Positions 15,760 to 23,222 of a DNA stretch of 43,545 nucleotides are shown in pieces. The translations under genes were made by a program, and so were the position numbers. The stretch is from Bacillota bacterium (GTDB lineage Bacteria > Bacillota > Clostridia > Lachnospirales > Lachnospiraceae): the NCBI GenBank assembly GCA_023410575.1, contig JAEYPP010000024.1, positions 1 to 43,545 of the forward strand, in the 5' to 3' direction. The notes under the pieces are model-generated. The model saw only the letters and a program-made list of their open reading frames with translations, searched no databases and was not told the DNA's origin. The number at the start of each line of letters is the position of its first letter. Position 1 is the first letter of the stretch.

Positions 15760-16758
15760 ATGTTATTTTATGATAATAAAAAGAAACATTGGCTTATGAG
15801 TACATATTCTATTATGGTTGTCCTAGCACTATTAGGCTTTACGAGTTGTAATAAAGCAAATGAGAACAATGACATTAAAGAACCAGAAATCAGTATAACA
15901 GCAATGGTTTCACCTACTACATTAGTTCCCAAGGATACTTCTAGTGAAGATAATACAGCGTCTGATGAAATTGAAGTAATCCCGAAAGCTGAAGAGGTAA
16001 AGCAAGCAGATTATAGTGAATGTTTTAATGGAGTTAAAGGGTGTGCTGTATTTTTTGATAGTGAATCTAATACTTATACGATGTACAATGAAGAGTTGTG
16101 CGAAAAAAGGATATCCCCTTGTTCTACCTTTAAAATTATAGCTACAATCATGGGTTTAGATCATCAGACTATAACATCTGTAGATTCTACCATGGGTTAT
16201 GATGGAACAAGGTATCCTATGGATCAATGGAGTAAAGATTTAAATTTAAAAGATGCTTTTAAAGAATCATGTGTTTGGTACTTTAGAAAGGTAATCGATG
16301 ACATAGGACAGAGTAAGGTTCAAAGCTATCTTGATCATCTGAACTATGGTAATTGTGATATCAATGAATGGAATGGTAGCGGAATCAATCCATTACCAGA
16401 TTTAAATGGATTTTGGTTGGAATCATCCTTAGAGATTTCACCTAAGGAGCAGGTTAATGTATTAGCAAACTTATTTGACGGTAAGACGGATTTCTCGCAG
16501 GCTCATATCAACATATTAAAGGATGTAATGTTGACAGAGACGATTGGGAGTGTATCGGTCTATGGTAAAACTGGTACAGGGCAAGATGATATAACAAAGC
16601 ATAGGGATAATGGATGGTTTGTAGGAATGTTTGAAAACTCTGAGGAATGTTACTATTTTGCGGTGCACTTAAATGATGATAGTAAAGAAGTATCTGGGCC
16701 TATGGCAAAAGAAATTGCACTTGATATCATTAATCAGTATTATGTAGAAAGCAACTAG
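15760..16758 (+). CDS. Class D beta-lactamase-like lipoprotein
   Basis: The 332-residue protein has all three active-site motifs of class D serine beta-lactamases: S122-T-F-K125 (SPCSTFKI), S170-C-V172 (ESCVWYF), with YGN at about 196-198, and K270-T-G (VYGKTGTG), plus GWFVGMFE. The N-terminus has a hydrophobic stretch (YSIMVVLALLGF) and a lipobox-like FTSC with C30, then about 55 residues of Ser/Thr/Glu-rich linker, so it is probably a membrane-anchored lipoprotein. It may hydrolyse beta-lactams, or be a sensor-type domain as in BlaR; no BlaR protease part is present. AAGGAG precedes the ATG. Placement behind an ECF sigma gene suggests envelope-stress or antibiotic control (inference). Confidence 0.9.
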   Translation: MLFYDNKKKHWLMSTYSIMVVLALLGFTSCNKANENNDIKEPEISITAMVSPTTLVPKDTSSEDNTASDEIEVIPKAEEVKQADYSECFNGVKGCAVFFDSESNTYTMYNEELCEKRISPCSTFKIIATIMGLDHQTITSVDSTMGYDGTRYPMDQWSKDLNLKDAFKESCVWYFRKVIDDIGQSKVQSYLDHLNYGNCDINEWNGSGINPLPDLNGFWLESSLEISPKEQVNVLANLFDGKTDFSQAHINILKDVMLTETIGSVSVYGKTGTGQDDITKHRDNGWFVGMFENSEECYYFAVHLNDDSKEVSGPMAKEIALDIINQYYVESN

Positions 16759-16850
16759 GGATTGTGTGTTTACAGGAGCTACCTTGGATATTGGAAAATC
16801 TCATAGCATTTAAAACTATACTTTGAGATACCCTTCATAAGTATAACTAA

Positions 16851-16878
16851 TAAGCCTGCCAAAAGGCAGGCTTATTTT
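16851..16878. terminator. Terminator between convergent genes
   Basis: TAAGCCTGCC-AAAA-GGCAGGCTTA is a perfect 10-bp hairpin followed by TTTT on the plus strand. It serves the beta-lactamase gene and may also stop transcription of the convergent flavin protein gene. Confidence 0.9.
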
Positions 16879-16916
16879 ATGAAGTGTGTTAAGAAAAGTA
16901 TGTAAAATACATTCGA

Positions 16917-17333
16917 CTACAGTTCAATCTTAACCTTTGGAGCAAAGTTAGTCTCCATCGTCCATTCTACTGCAGTTGCATTCTTCATTCGGAAAATTCG
17001 AAGAATACCGTCAATTCCCTTCTCCTTCCATAACTGAAGAAACTTTCGTGATGGGTGGTTAAATATCTCTTCTTTTAAGGTTTCATCTTCAACGAGTTCT
17101 AAATTGCCAGTTATCCGTAACTGTTTTCCAGCTACTTGAAAGCAAAGCTCGGCTTTTGGGTTTTTGATTATCTGTTCAAAAACATCCTTATTGCTTCCTG
17201 TATGAAAGATGATACCATCCTCATCAGCACGGTAAAGAAGCATTCCACGTACCCTTGGTTGGTCATCCTCTACAGTTGCAAGGTGAAAAACGGGGTTTTC
17301 ATTGATTAATTGATATATTTCATTTTTAGTCAT
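16917..17333 (-). CDS. Pyridoxamine 5'-phosphate oxidase-like flavin-binding protein
   Basis: The 138-residue protein has the split-barrel PNPOx fold pattern: PVFHLATVEDDQPRVRGMLL at residues ~14-33, then IIFHTGSNKDVFEQIIKNP and AELCFQVAGKQLRITGNLEL. Such small proteins bind FMN or F420 and reduce or oxidise small molecules; the substrate is unknown. A strong AAAGGAG lies 6 nt before the ATG. It is convergent with the beta-lactamase gene, and the AraC regulator lies upstream on the same strand. Confidence 0.92.
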   Translation of the reverse strand: MTKNEIYQLINENPVFHLATVEDDQPRVRGMLLYRADEDGIIFHTGSNKDVFEQIIKNPKAELCFQVAGKQLRITGNLELVEDETLKEEIFNHPSRKFLQLWKEKGIDGILRIFRMKNATAVEWTMETNFAPKVKIEL

Positions 17334-17517
17334 AATTATCTCCTTTCATTTTTTCTAATAATTATAATTGTATGTAGCCATAATTACTGTCAAAAACATA
17401 TCAAAATATAGCAAAAACAAGTCAGAATAAAGTGAAAACTAAAATATAGCGAAAGTAAATTAAATATTGCAAAAACATTAAACTAAGCGAAAAAATCAGT
17501 GATTCCTTTTAAACTAG

Positions 17518-18390
17518 TTATATGCAATATCTGCTACGATATTCTGATGGAGTCATGTTATATTTATGGTTAAAACTATTAGAAAAATGTGAGCTGCTAG
17601 CGAAACCACAACGAAGTGCAATCTCCGTGATTGGAATCTCATTTCTTCGTAACAGTAGCTTGGACTTCTCAATGCGAACATCAATAAGGTATTCTTTCGG
17701 AGTTAGATTACTTTCCTTTTTAAAGATTCGATTGAAACTTGATACTGAAATATTACCAAGTTCAGCTAGGCGGGCAACGGTGATATTCTCGCTATAATGA
17801 TGTTCGATATAGTGCGCGGCTCGCGCGACAGCATAGTTAGAAGAGATGGTACGCATATCATATGTTTCGCCTAGAATGCTTCTTATTAACCAGTGTGTAA
17901 TAATAGTACATTGTGCATCCAGAGTGATATCTGAATTCTGCATTTTCTTACTATATTCAAACGCAAATGTATTGAGAGTCTTTAAGACATCATGACAGAT
18001 GGCAAATTGTTTCCATATGAATTCTGGTATTTCTTCTGAGTACATGCGATATTGTGACTCGAAGTAATCTTTTTCAATTAATATGCAATAATAATGCGGA
18101 AATACGTTATCATCATGTTCTTGATGTAGTATATCCGGAGATAGAGCAGTAGCAAAATAATGATTATCTTTTAGTATGATTTGAGGCTTAATGCCAGAAG
18201 GATGTTCTAAAAAACTAATAATAAACATATAAGAAGGATGGGTATGATTTGGGCGGATTGCATATTGGCAGGCGCCAACACTTGGAATAAAGAGTCCTAG
18301 ATGTTTATGAACATAGCAGTCTACAAATCGTAAATCGTCTTCAGTTACGGAGTCTCCAATTAAGGCCTTAATTAATTTATCGTCTTCCAT
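17518..18390 (-). CDS. AraC family transcriptional regulator
   Basis: The protein has about 290 residues. Its C-terminal ~100 residues are the double helix-turn-helix of AraC proteins (ITVARLAELGNISVSSFNRI, then ITEIALRCGFASSSHFSNSF and MTPSEYRSRY). The N-terminal ~170 residues look like a cupin-type sensing domain with several histidines (PNHTHPSYMFIISFLEHPSG). I place the start at ATG 18390, which has GGAGGTAACG in front; ATG 18402 is part of that site. It may control the flavin protein gene downstream on the same strand, or the divergent TetR region. The ligand is unknown. Confidence 0.92.
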   Translation of the reverse strand: MEDDKLIKALIGDSVTEDDLRFVDCYVHKHLGLFIPSVGACQYAIRPNHTHPSYMFIISFLEHPSGIKPQIILKDNHYFATALSPDILHQEHDDNVFPHYYCILIEKDYFESQYRMYSEEIPEFIWKQFAICHDVLKTLNTFAFEYSKKMQNSDITLDAQCTIITHWLIRSILGETYDMRTISSNYAVARAAHYIEHHYSENITVARLAELGNISVSSFNRIFKKESNLTPKEYLIDVRIEKSKLLLRRNEIPITEIALRCGFASSSHFSNSFNHKYNMTPSEYRSRYCI

Positions 18391-18615
18391 CGTTACCTCC
18401 ATATGTTGAATAACCTACATCTCCGAAATTTTTATATAGTAGTTCTACTTAATTATAAGAAACTTCATTTATTGCTTAATTATAAGAATCTTCATCTATT
18501 ACCTAATTATACAATATGATACAAAATCTGACAACAGCAAGGTGATAGAGTCACTGGTTTATAGGATTAAACGGAATGGTATATCTGTTTCTTTTTACTA
18601 TTAGTAAAATTCTTA

Positions 18616-18645
18616 TTGACATACGTGCAAACTGCATGATAGTAT
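18616..18645 (+). promoter_or_regulatory. Promoter of the tetR-ABC exporter operon
   Basis: TTGACA (18616-18621) and TAGTAT (18640-18645) are spaced by 18 bp and lie immediately upstream of the TetR-type palindrome. Confidence 0.6.
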
Positions 18646-18667
18646 ATACGTGTACAGTGCACGTATA
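18645..18667. promoter_or_regulatory. TetR-type operator palindrome
   Basis: TATACGTGTAC-A-GTGCACGTATA is a 23-bp dyad with 10 of 11 matching positions. It overlaps the -10 region and ends 15 bp before the TetR start. It is the likely binding site for the adjacent repressor (inference from position and symmetry). Confidence 0.8.
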
Positions 18668-18682
18668 AGAGAGGTGAAGTAA

Positions 18683-19318
18683 TTGCCACGTAATAAATAC
18701 CCAGAAGAAACAGTAAAGAAAATATTGGATGCTTCATTAAAGCTCTTTATGGAGAAGGGCTATGAGGATACCACGGTTTTAGATATTATTGCAGAAACAG
18801 GTGGATTGACAAGAGGTGCTTTTTATCATCACTTTAAGTCAAAAGAAGAAGTAATGGATACTTTATGCGAAAAGCTCTTTTATGAATTTAATCCGTTTGA
18901 AAGAGCGAAACAGCATAAAGAATTGAATGGACTAGAAAAAATGAAATTTGTTTTGAGATCAACTTTTGATGGATCAGATCATCACAAATTAATGCTTGCA
19001 TCTATGAACCTTTTTGAAAGTCCAATGTTTCTCAAAAAAATAGTGGAAAGCAACAAAGAATTGACACTAATGTATAAAGAACTAATTGATGAGGGAATAA
19101 AAGATGGTTCTATTAATTCAGAACATTCTAAGTTACTTTCAGAGTTATTTGTTCTTTTGACTAATTTTTGGTCGATACCAACGATTTATCCAACGACAGA
19201 AGAAGAGGCATGGGAACGTTTTTTTATGATTAAAGACATAACAGATTCTATGGGACTACCCGTAATTGATGATGAACTAATCAGATTATGTGAAGAAGAT
19301 GTACAAGGTAAAAAATAA
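18683..19318 (+). CDS. TetR/AcrR family transcriptional repressor
   Basis: The 211-residue protein has an N-terminal TetR helix-turn-helix (KKILDASLKLFMEKGYEDTT, then LDIIAETGGLTRGAFYHHFK, residues ~10-50) and an all-helical ligand domain. The start is TTG with GAGAGGTG upstream. It is followed by an ABC exporter gene 72 bp downstream, the usual partner of such a repressor; binding of an exported toxic compound should release it from the palindrome at 18645-18667. Confidence 0.93.
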   Translation: MPRNKYPEETVKKILDASLKLFMEKGYEDTTVLDIIAETGGLTRGAFYHHFKSKEEVMDTLCEKLFYEFNPFERAKQHKELNGLEKMKFVLRSTFDGSDHHKLMLASMNLFESPMFLKKIVESNKELTLMYKELIDEGIKDGSINSEHSKLLSELFVLLTNFWSIPTIYPTTEEEAWERFFMIKDITDSMGLPVIDDELIRLCEEDVQGKK

Positions 19319-19343
19319 GATTGTCGAAGGACAATTTTATTTT
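19312..19343 (+). terminator. Hairpin with T-run between tetR and the ABC exporter
   Basis: AAAATAAGATTGTC (19312-19325) pairs with GACAATTTTATTTT (19330-19343) around GAAG, with one G-T pair, and the right arm is T-rich. It includes the tetR stop codon and may reduce read-through into the exporter gene. Confidence 0.65.
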
Positions 19344-19390
19344 TAGGAATATACATACATACAACATGTATAATAAAGGAGAATTATATT

Positions 19391-21076
19391 ATGAGACATT
19401 ATTTAAAACAAAACAAACTTTTACTATTTTTAACGGCTTTTTTCTGTTTAATTAGCTCACTTGGTTATGTTTTTATTGCGATATTGCTACAAGAGCTTTT
19501 GGATATAGCGATGGCTGGAGAGATTCAAAAATTTGCAAAAATAATTATTTTTTCACTTTTTTACTTTGCTTTATTAGGCATCTTTCTATTTCTACAATCG
19601 TTGTTCAGTAAAAAAATAATCGGTAAAGTTACTTATCTTATTCGTTCAAAAACTTTTATGGGAATAATGAATCATAATATGGAGGATTTTGAAAAAAAGA
19701 ATACAGCAGATTACATATCATCGATTACGAACGATGTAAAAATGATTGAGGATAACTATTTACAACCAATGTTTGACGTTATACAGTATTCAATTATTTT
19801 TATAGCTTCCTTTGGCACTATGATATACTTTGATCTTATTGTTACTGTGTGTGTGGTAATTACAATTGCAATTATGTTCATTGTACCTAGTTTATTTGGT
19901 AAAATAATGGAAAATAGACAGAGCGTGTTATCACAAAAATTATCAGAATTAACTTCAGATTTAAAAGATATATTATCAGGGTTTGAAGTTATAAAGTCTT
20001 ACTCTATGAAAACATATATATTAAAAAAGTTTGATAAGAGCAACGATAATACTATGAAAACGAAATATTTGGTTGATAAAGTGATTGCATTAAATGAAGG
20101 ACTTTCGTCTTTTCTTGCGCTTATCGTACAAGTGGTTGTTTTATTTTTATCTGCTTACTTTATTATCACTGGAAGAATTTCTGTAGGAGCTTTATTGGGA
20201 ATGGTGCAAGCAAGCAGTAATCTTGCTAATCCACTGTTAATGATATTTAATAATGTTCCAAAAATAAAAAGTGTGAGTCCTATTATTAAGAAGTTAAATG
20301 ATTTATCTGAGGTTAGAAACGTAAATTCAAGTAATCAATCAATATCAGAGTTTAATCATTGTATATCAATGAAAGGATTATCATTCTCGTACGATGAACA
20401 GAAAGAAGTTTTGAAAGATATCGATTGTTATATAAGAAAAGGAGAAAAACACGCTATTGTAGGAAAAAGTGGTTGTGGAAAAACAACACTGGTTAAATTA
20501 TTGATAGGATATTATTCGTCATATAATGGTGAGATTCTCTATGATAGTACAGAATTACATTCACTAGATAAAGGCATGATAACTCAATTATCATCTTTGA
20601 TTCATCAAAATATTTATATGTTTGATGAATCTATCTACGATAACATTTGCTTGCATGAGGACTTTTCTAAAAAAGAGGTAGATGAAGCTATTGAATTGAG
20701 TGGACTTAATGAATTTATATCTCAACTTCCTGATGGTTTATCGTATCAGGTTGGAGAAAATGGTTCTAATTTATCGGGTGGTCAAAGACAACGAATTGCT
20801 GTTGCACGTGCCCTCATAAGAAAAAAACCGATTCTAATCTTAGATGAGGGAACTTCTGCAATTGATATGCAGACAGCATTCGATATCGAGAGTAGACTAT
20901 TAAAAATGGAAGGTCTTACAATGATTACAATCACTCATAATATGAAAAAAGAATTATTAGAAATGTATGATAATATCATTTACATGGAGAATGGTACGAT
21001 CATCGACAATGGGACGTTTGATAAGCTTATCAACACATCACCAGCCTTTTTAGATTACTTTGAGCTAAAAAAATAG
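19391..21076 (+). CDS. ABC-type exporter half-transporter (membrane domain fused to ATPase)
   Basis: The 561-residue protein has six predicted membrane helices in residues ~15-290 and an ATPase domain from ~325. It shows Walker A GKSGCGKTT, signature LSGGQRQRIAVARAL, Walker B ILILDEGTSA and switch histidine ITITHN. It should work as a homodimer because no second half-transporter is adjacent. Export of a drug, peptide or lipid is likely; the substrate is unknown. AAAGGAG precedes the ATG. Control by the upstream TetR is likely. Confidence 0.95.
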   Translation: MRHYLKQNKLLLFLTAFFCLISSLGYVFIAILLQELLDIAMAGEIQKFAKIIIFSLFYFALLGIFLFLQSLFSKKIIGKVTYLIRSKTFMGIMNHNMEDFEKKNTADYISSITNDVKMIEDNYLQPMFDVIQYSIIFIASFGTMIYFDLIVTVCVVITIAIMFIVPSLFGKIMENRQSVLSQKLSELTSDLKDILSGFEVIKSYSMKTYILKKFDKSNDNTMKTKYLVDKVIALNEGLSSFLALIVQVVVLFLSAYFIITGRISVGALLGMVQASSNLANPLLMIFNNVPKIKSVSPIIKKLNDLSEVRNVNSSNQSISEFNHCISMKGLSFSYDEQKEVLKDIDCYIRKGEKHAIVGKSGCGKTTLVKLLIGYYSSYNGEILYDSTELHSLDKGMITQLSSLIHQNIYMFDESIYDNICLHEDFSKKEVDEAIELSGLNEFISQLPDGLSYQVGENGSNLSGGQRQRIAVARALIRKKPILILDEGTSAIDMQTAFDIESRLLKMEGLTMITITHNMKKELLEMYDNIIYMENGTIIDNGTFDKLINTSPAFLDYFELKK

Positions 21077-21161
21077 GGAGAGTATGATAATCTTCTTGAC
21101 TGTAACTCTTAAATTTGACATAATTCGGTATAGGTTTACATTTAAAAAGGGATAAGTAAAA

Positions 21162-21332
21162 ATGAGCTACAGTAAGAAATTATCAAATGCATTTACAAAT
21201 ACGAAACTTCGAACACCAAATGATATATCCGAGTTGTCCGGGATGTGTTCAACATGTTCTGATAAATGCATTGGTTCATGTGAAATCATATTTAAATTTT
21301 GTTTTATAACTCATCAGATATTCCAAGCATGA
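21162..21332 (+). pseudogene. N-terminal stub of a FMN-binding glutamate synthase-like gene
   Basis: An ATG behind AAGGGATAAG starts a protein-like N-terminus (KLRTPNDISELSG, then MCSTCSDKCIGSCEI) with a C-x2-C-x3-C-x3-C pattern. It resembles the start of clostridial FMN-binding glutamate synthase-family proteins, which have about 500 residues. After SCEI it switches to an unrelated tail that runs into the 3' end of the minus-strand DMT gene and stops at 21332. TTGACA at 21115-21120 could be its -35 box. The rest of the gene has been deleted. Family assignment is moderate. Confidence 0.6.
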
Positions 21333-22218
21333 TGATTCCTATGATTACAAAAAATATAATCACATATTGCTTCTTTGTCAATTTTTCTTTTAAGAAAATT
21401 CGTGACAGTATAATAGAAACGATGCTGTAGGCTGCAATCAGTGGAGCAGCTATTATCGCTTTGCCAGACATCGCAAAAACATAAAAGAATTGTCCTATGG
21501 TTTCAAAGATAGCGGCAAACCCCTTATTTCGTTCTTTGATAAAATTAAATTTCTGCTTTTTAACGACTGTGTAGTAAATGAAAGCAATGATAGCACAGAG
21601 AAAGAAAGTGAATTCATAAGCTAATAAAGCATCATTCTCGCTAATTAGAGACAATTCATCAAGATAAATTGCATCTGCAAAGCTTCCAAGTCCATCAATA
21701 ATGCAATATAGGACAGGGAATATGATGGCTAGAAAACCTATTTGATATTTTCGATCAATTTTTACATGATTCAAAGCCAGTTCTTCGTCTTCCTTCTTTT
21801 TCTCTAAGTAAGCAAGGGAAAATACACTAACAGAAATAATCGTGATTGCGACTATTTCTAACCAACTAAGATCTTGCTTAAAGAAGATGAAAAGCAGTAT
21901 AGCAGTAACAACGCCAGATGAATTCTGGATAGGGGAAGAGATTGATAATTCAATGTACCGAAGTCCTACATATCCAATCGTCATCGACAAGATATAGCAT
22001 AGTGAAACAGGAAAATAACGTACTAGCTGAAAAAAAGAGAACTGAAGGTCATTCGACAACATATACCAGAGACCATGTATTCCCATGACAAGACCAACCA
22101 TAATCACAATTTTAATGTGACTGTATTTATCATTACTATCAGAGCCCTTTTTATAAAATAAATCTGCAGTACCCCAGGCAAAGGTAGTCAACAGAGCAAA
22201 TAGAAACCACATTTTCAC
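21304..22218 (-). CDS. EamA/DMT family transporter
   Basis: The 304-residue protein has about ten hydrophobic helices in two halves, and begins with MWFLFALLTTFAWGTADLFY as in EamA permeases. Helix ends such as FLKEKLTKKQYVIIFFVIIG are typical of the second EamA repeat. Such carriers move amino acids, nucleotides or other metabolites out of or into the cell. The loop between the halves is long and charged (LEKKKEDEELALNHVKIDRK). GAGGTG precedes the ATG. Its 3' end overlaps the glutamate-synthase stub by 29 bp. Confidence 0.9.
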   Translation of the reverse strand: MKMWFLFALLTTFAWGTADLFYKKGSDSNDKYSHIKIVIMVGLVMGIHGLWYMLSNDLQFSFFQLVRYFPVSLCYILSMTIGYVGLRYIELSISSPIQNSSGVVTAILLFIFFKQDLSWLEIVAITIISVSVFSLAYLEKKKEDEELALNHVKIDRKYQIGFLAIIFPVLYCIIDGLGSFADAIYLDELSLISENDALLAYEFTFFLCAIIAFIYYTVVKKQKFNFIKERNKGFAAIFETIGQFFYVFAMSGKAIIAAPLIAAYSIVSIILSRIFLKEKLTKKQYVIIFFVIIGIIMLGISDEL

Positions 22219-22385
22219 ACCTCTTTTTAATTATTAACATTAAATAATGATGTATTGCGCAAGTAACAAATTGCAAATCAGTACATAATTAAAAAATGAC
22301 CGAATTAAAATATACTAAAGGCATACAGAAATGTCAATATAATTACATATAAAGTGAAAAGAATATAGAATGGAGATTTTAAATA

Positions 22386-22931
22386 GTGAAATATGATAGT
22401 GAGAGACTTATTTTTAAAGAATTTAGAGAAGAAGATTTCGATTTGTTTTACTCTGTATTCTCAAATGAGGATGTAATGAAATACGCGCTACTTGATCGAT
22501 ATACCTGTAAAGAAGATATAATTCCTTATTTTAGGAAGCTTTTAGATAATAACAAAATGGTTCAAAATCGCGAAAATTATGCATATGCTGTTTATCTTCG
22601 CTCCAATGGCGAATTTATTGGTTTTGCGGATATAGAAGTACATAATCAGAATATTTACGGTGGTTGTGGTGAAATTGGTTATTTTCTACTTCCTAAGTTT
22701 TGGGGAAATGGTTTTGCTACGGAAATAGCAAATATGCTATTAAAAATTTGTTTTAACCAATTAAAGCTACATAGGGTTTGTGCAAGTTGCAATTCAAATA
22801 ATTTACGGTCAGAACAGATAATGAAAAAAATAGGGATGATAAAGGAAGGGCTATTTAGAAAAGCTAGATTTAAAAATGGAAATTGGGATGACGAATTAAA
22901 ATATAGTATTCTGGTTGAAGAGTGGAAATAG
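22386..22931 (+). CDS. GNAT family N-acetyltransferase (RimJ/RimL type)
   Basis: The 181-residue protein starts with SERLIFKEFREEDFDLFYS. It has the acetyl-CoA binding segment GEIGYFLLPKFWGNGFATEI (residues ~97-116) and the late motif LHRVCASCNSNNLRSEQIMK with KIGMIKEGLFRKA, all typical of the ribosomal-protein acetyltransferase-like branch. The start is GTG with GGAG about 9 nt upstream. It is divergent from the DMT exporter. The substrate (protein N-terminus, antibiotic or metabolite) cannot be told from the sequence. Confidence 0.92.
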   Translation: MKYDSERLIFKEFREEDFDLFYSVFSNEDVMKYALLDRYTCKEDIIPYFRKLLDNNKMVQNRENYAYAVYLRSNGEFIGFADIEVHNQNIYGGCGEIGYFLLPKFWGNGFATEIANMLLKICFNQLKLHRVCASCNSNNLRSEQIMKKIGMIKEGLFRKARFKNGNWDDELKYSILVEEWK

Positions 22932-22936
22932 GACAG

Positions 22937-22984
22937 AAAATGTTGGAATTGTAAATGGTTATATTCACATATCCAACATTTTTT
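22937..22984 (+). terminator. Terminator of the acetyltransferase gene
   Basis: AAAATGTTGGA (22937-22947) pairs with TCCAACATTTT (22972-22982), with more Ts after it. The loop of 24 nt is fairly long. Confidence 0.75.
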
Positions 22985-23001
22985 AGATTACCTTATAAGT
23001 T

Positions 23002-23143
23002 CTACGATAAGTGTAGGTTTTCTAAGATTTCACGATATCGCCTTGTTGCAAGCTCACTTTCATCACCTTTTTTGCAGAAAGTGAGTTTTGCTAATTTAGG
23101 CACAACGTTTATGGAAATAGGTGGTGGAAAAGTACACAGTTAA
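23002..23143 (-). pseudogene. Possible 3' remnant of a minus-strand gene
   Basis: On the minus strand an open frame reads a protein-like tail (VPKLAKLTFCKKGDESELAT, then RRYREILENLHLS) and stops at 23002-23004. It has no start codon in a good context. A hairpin, GCAAGCTCACTTTC (23048-23061) with GAAAGTGAGTTTTGC (23077-23091), lies inside it. The family is not recognised. It may be only chance. Confidence 0.3.
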
Positions 23144-23222
23144 GGTGTAAAATTAAGACAGTAGCGTAAGGTCCAATATAGAGAAAAAAGAAATGAATAT
23201 ACGAAGGTGGGAGATTAAAAGT

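Noticed and set aside
22955..23143. 62-codon plus-strand frame between the acetyltransferase and the helicase
   Set aside because: It starts inside the terminator hairpin of the acetyltransferase gene and has no ribosome site; the minus strand is the more protein-like one here.
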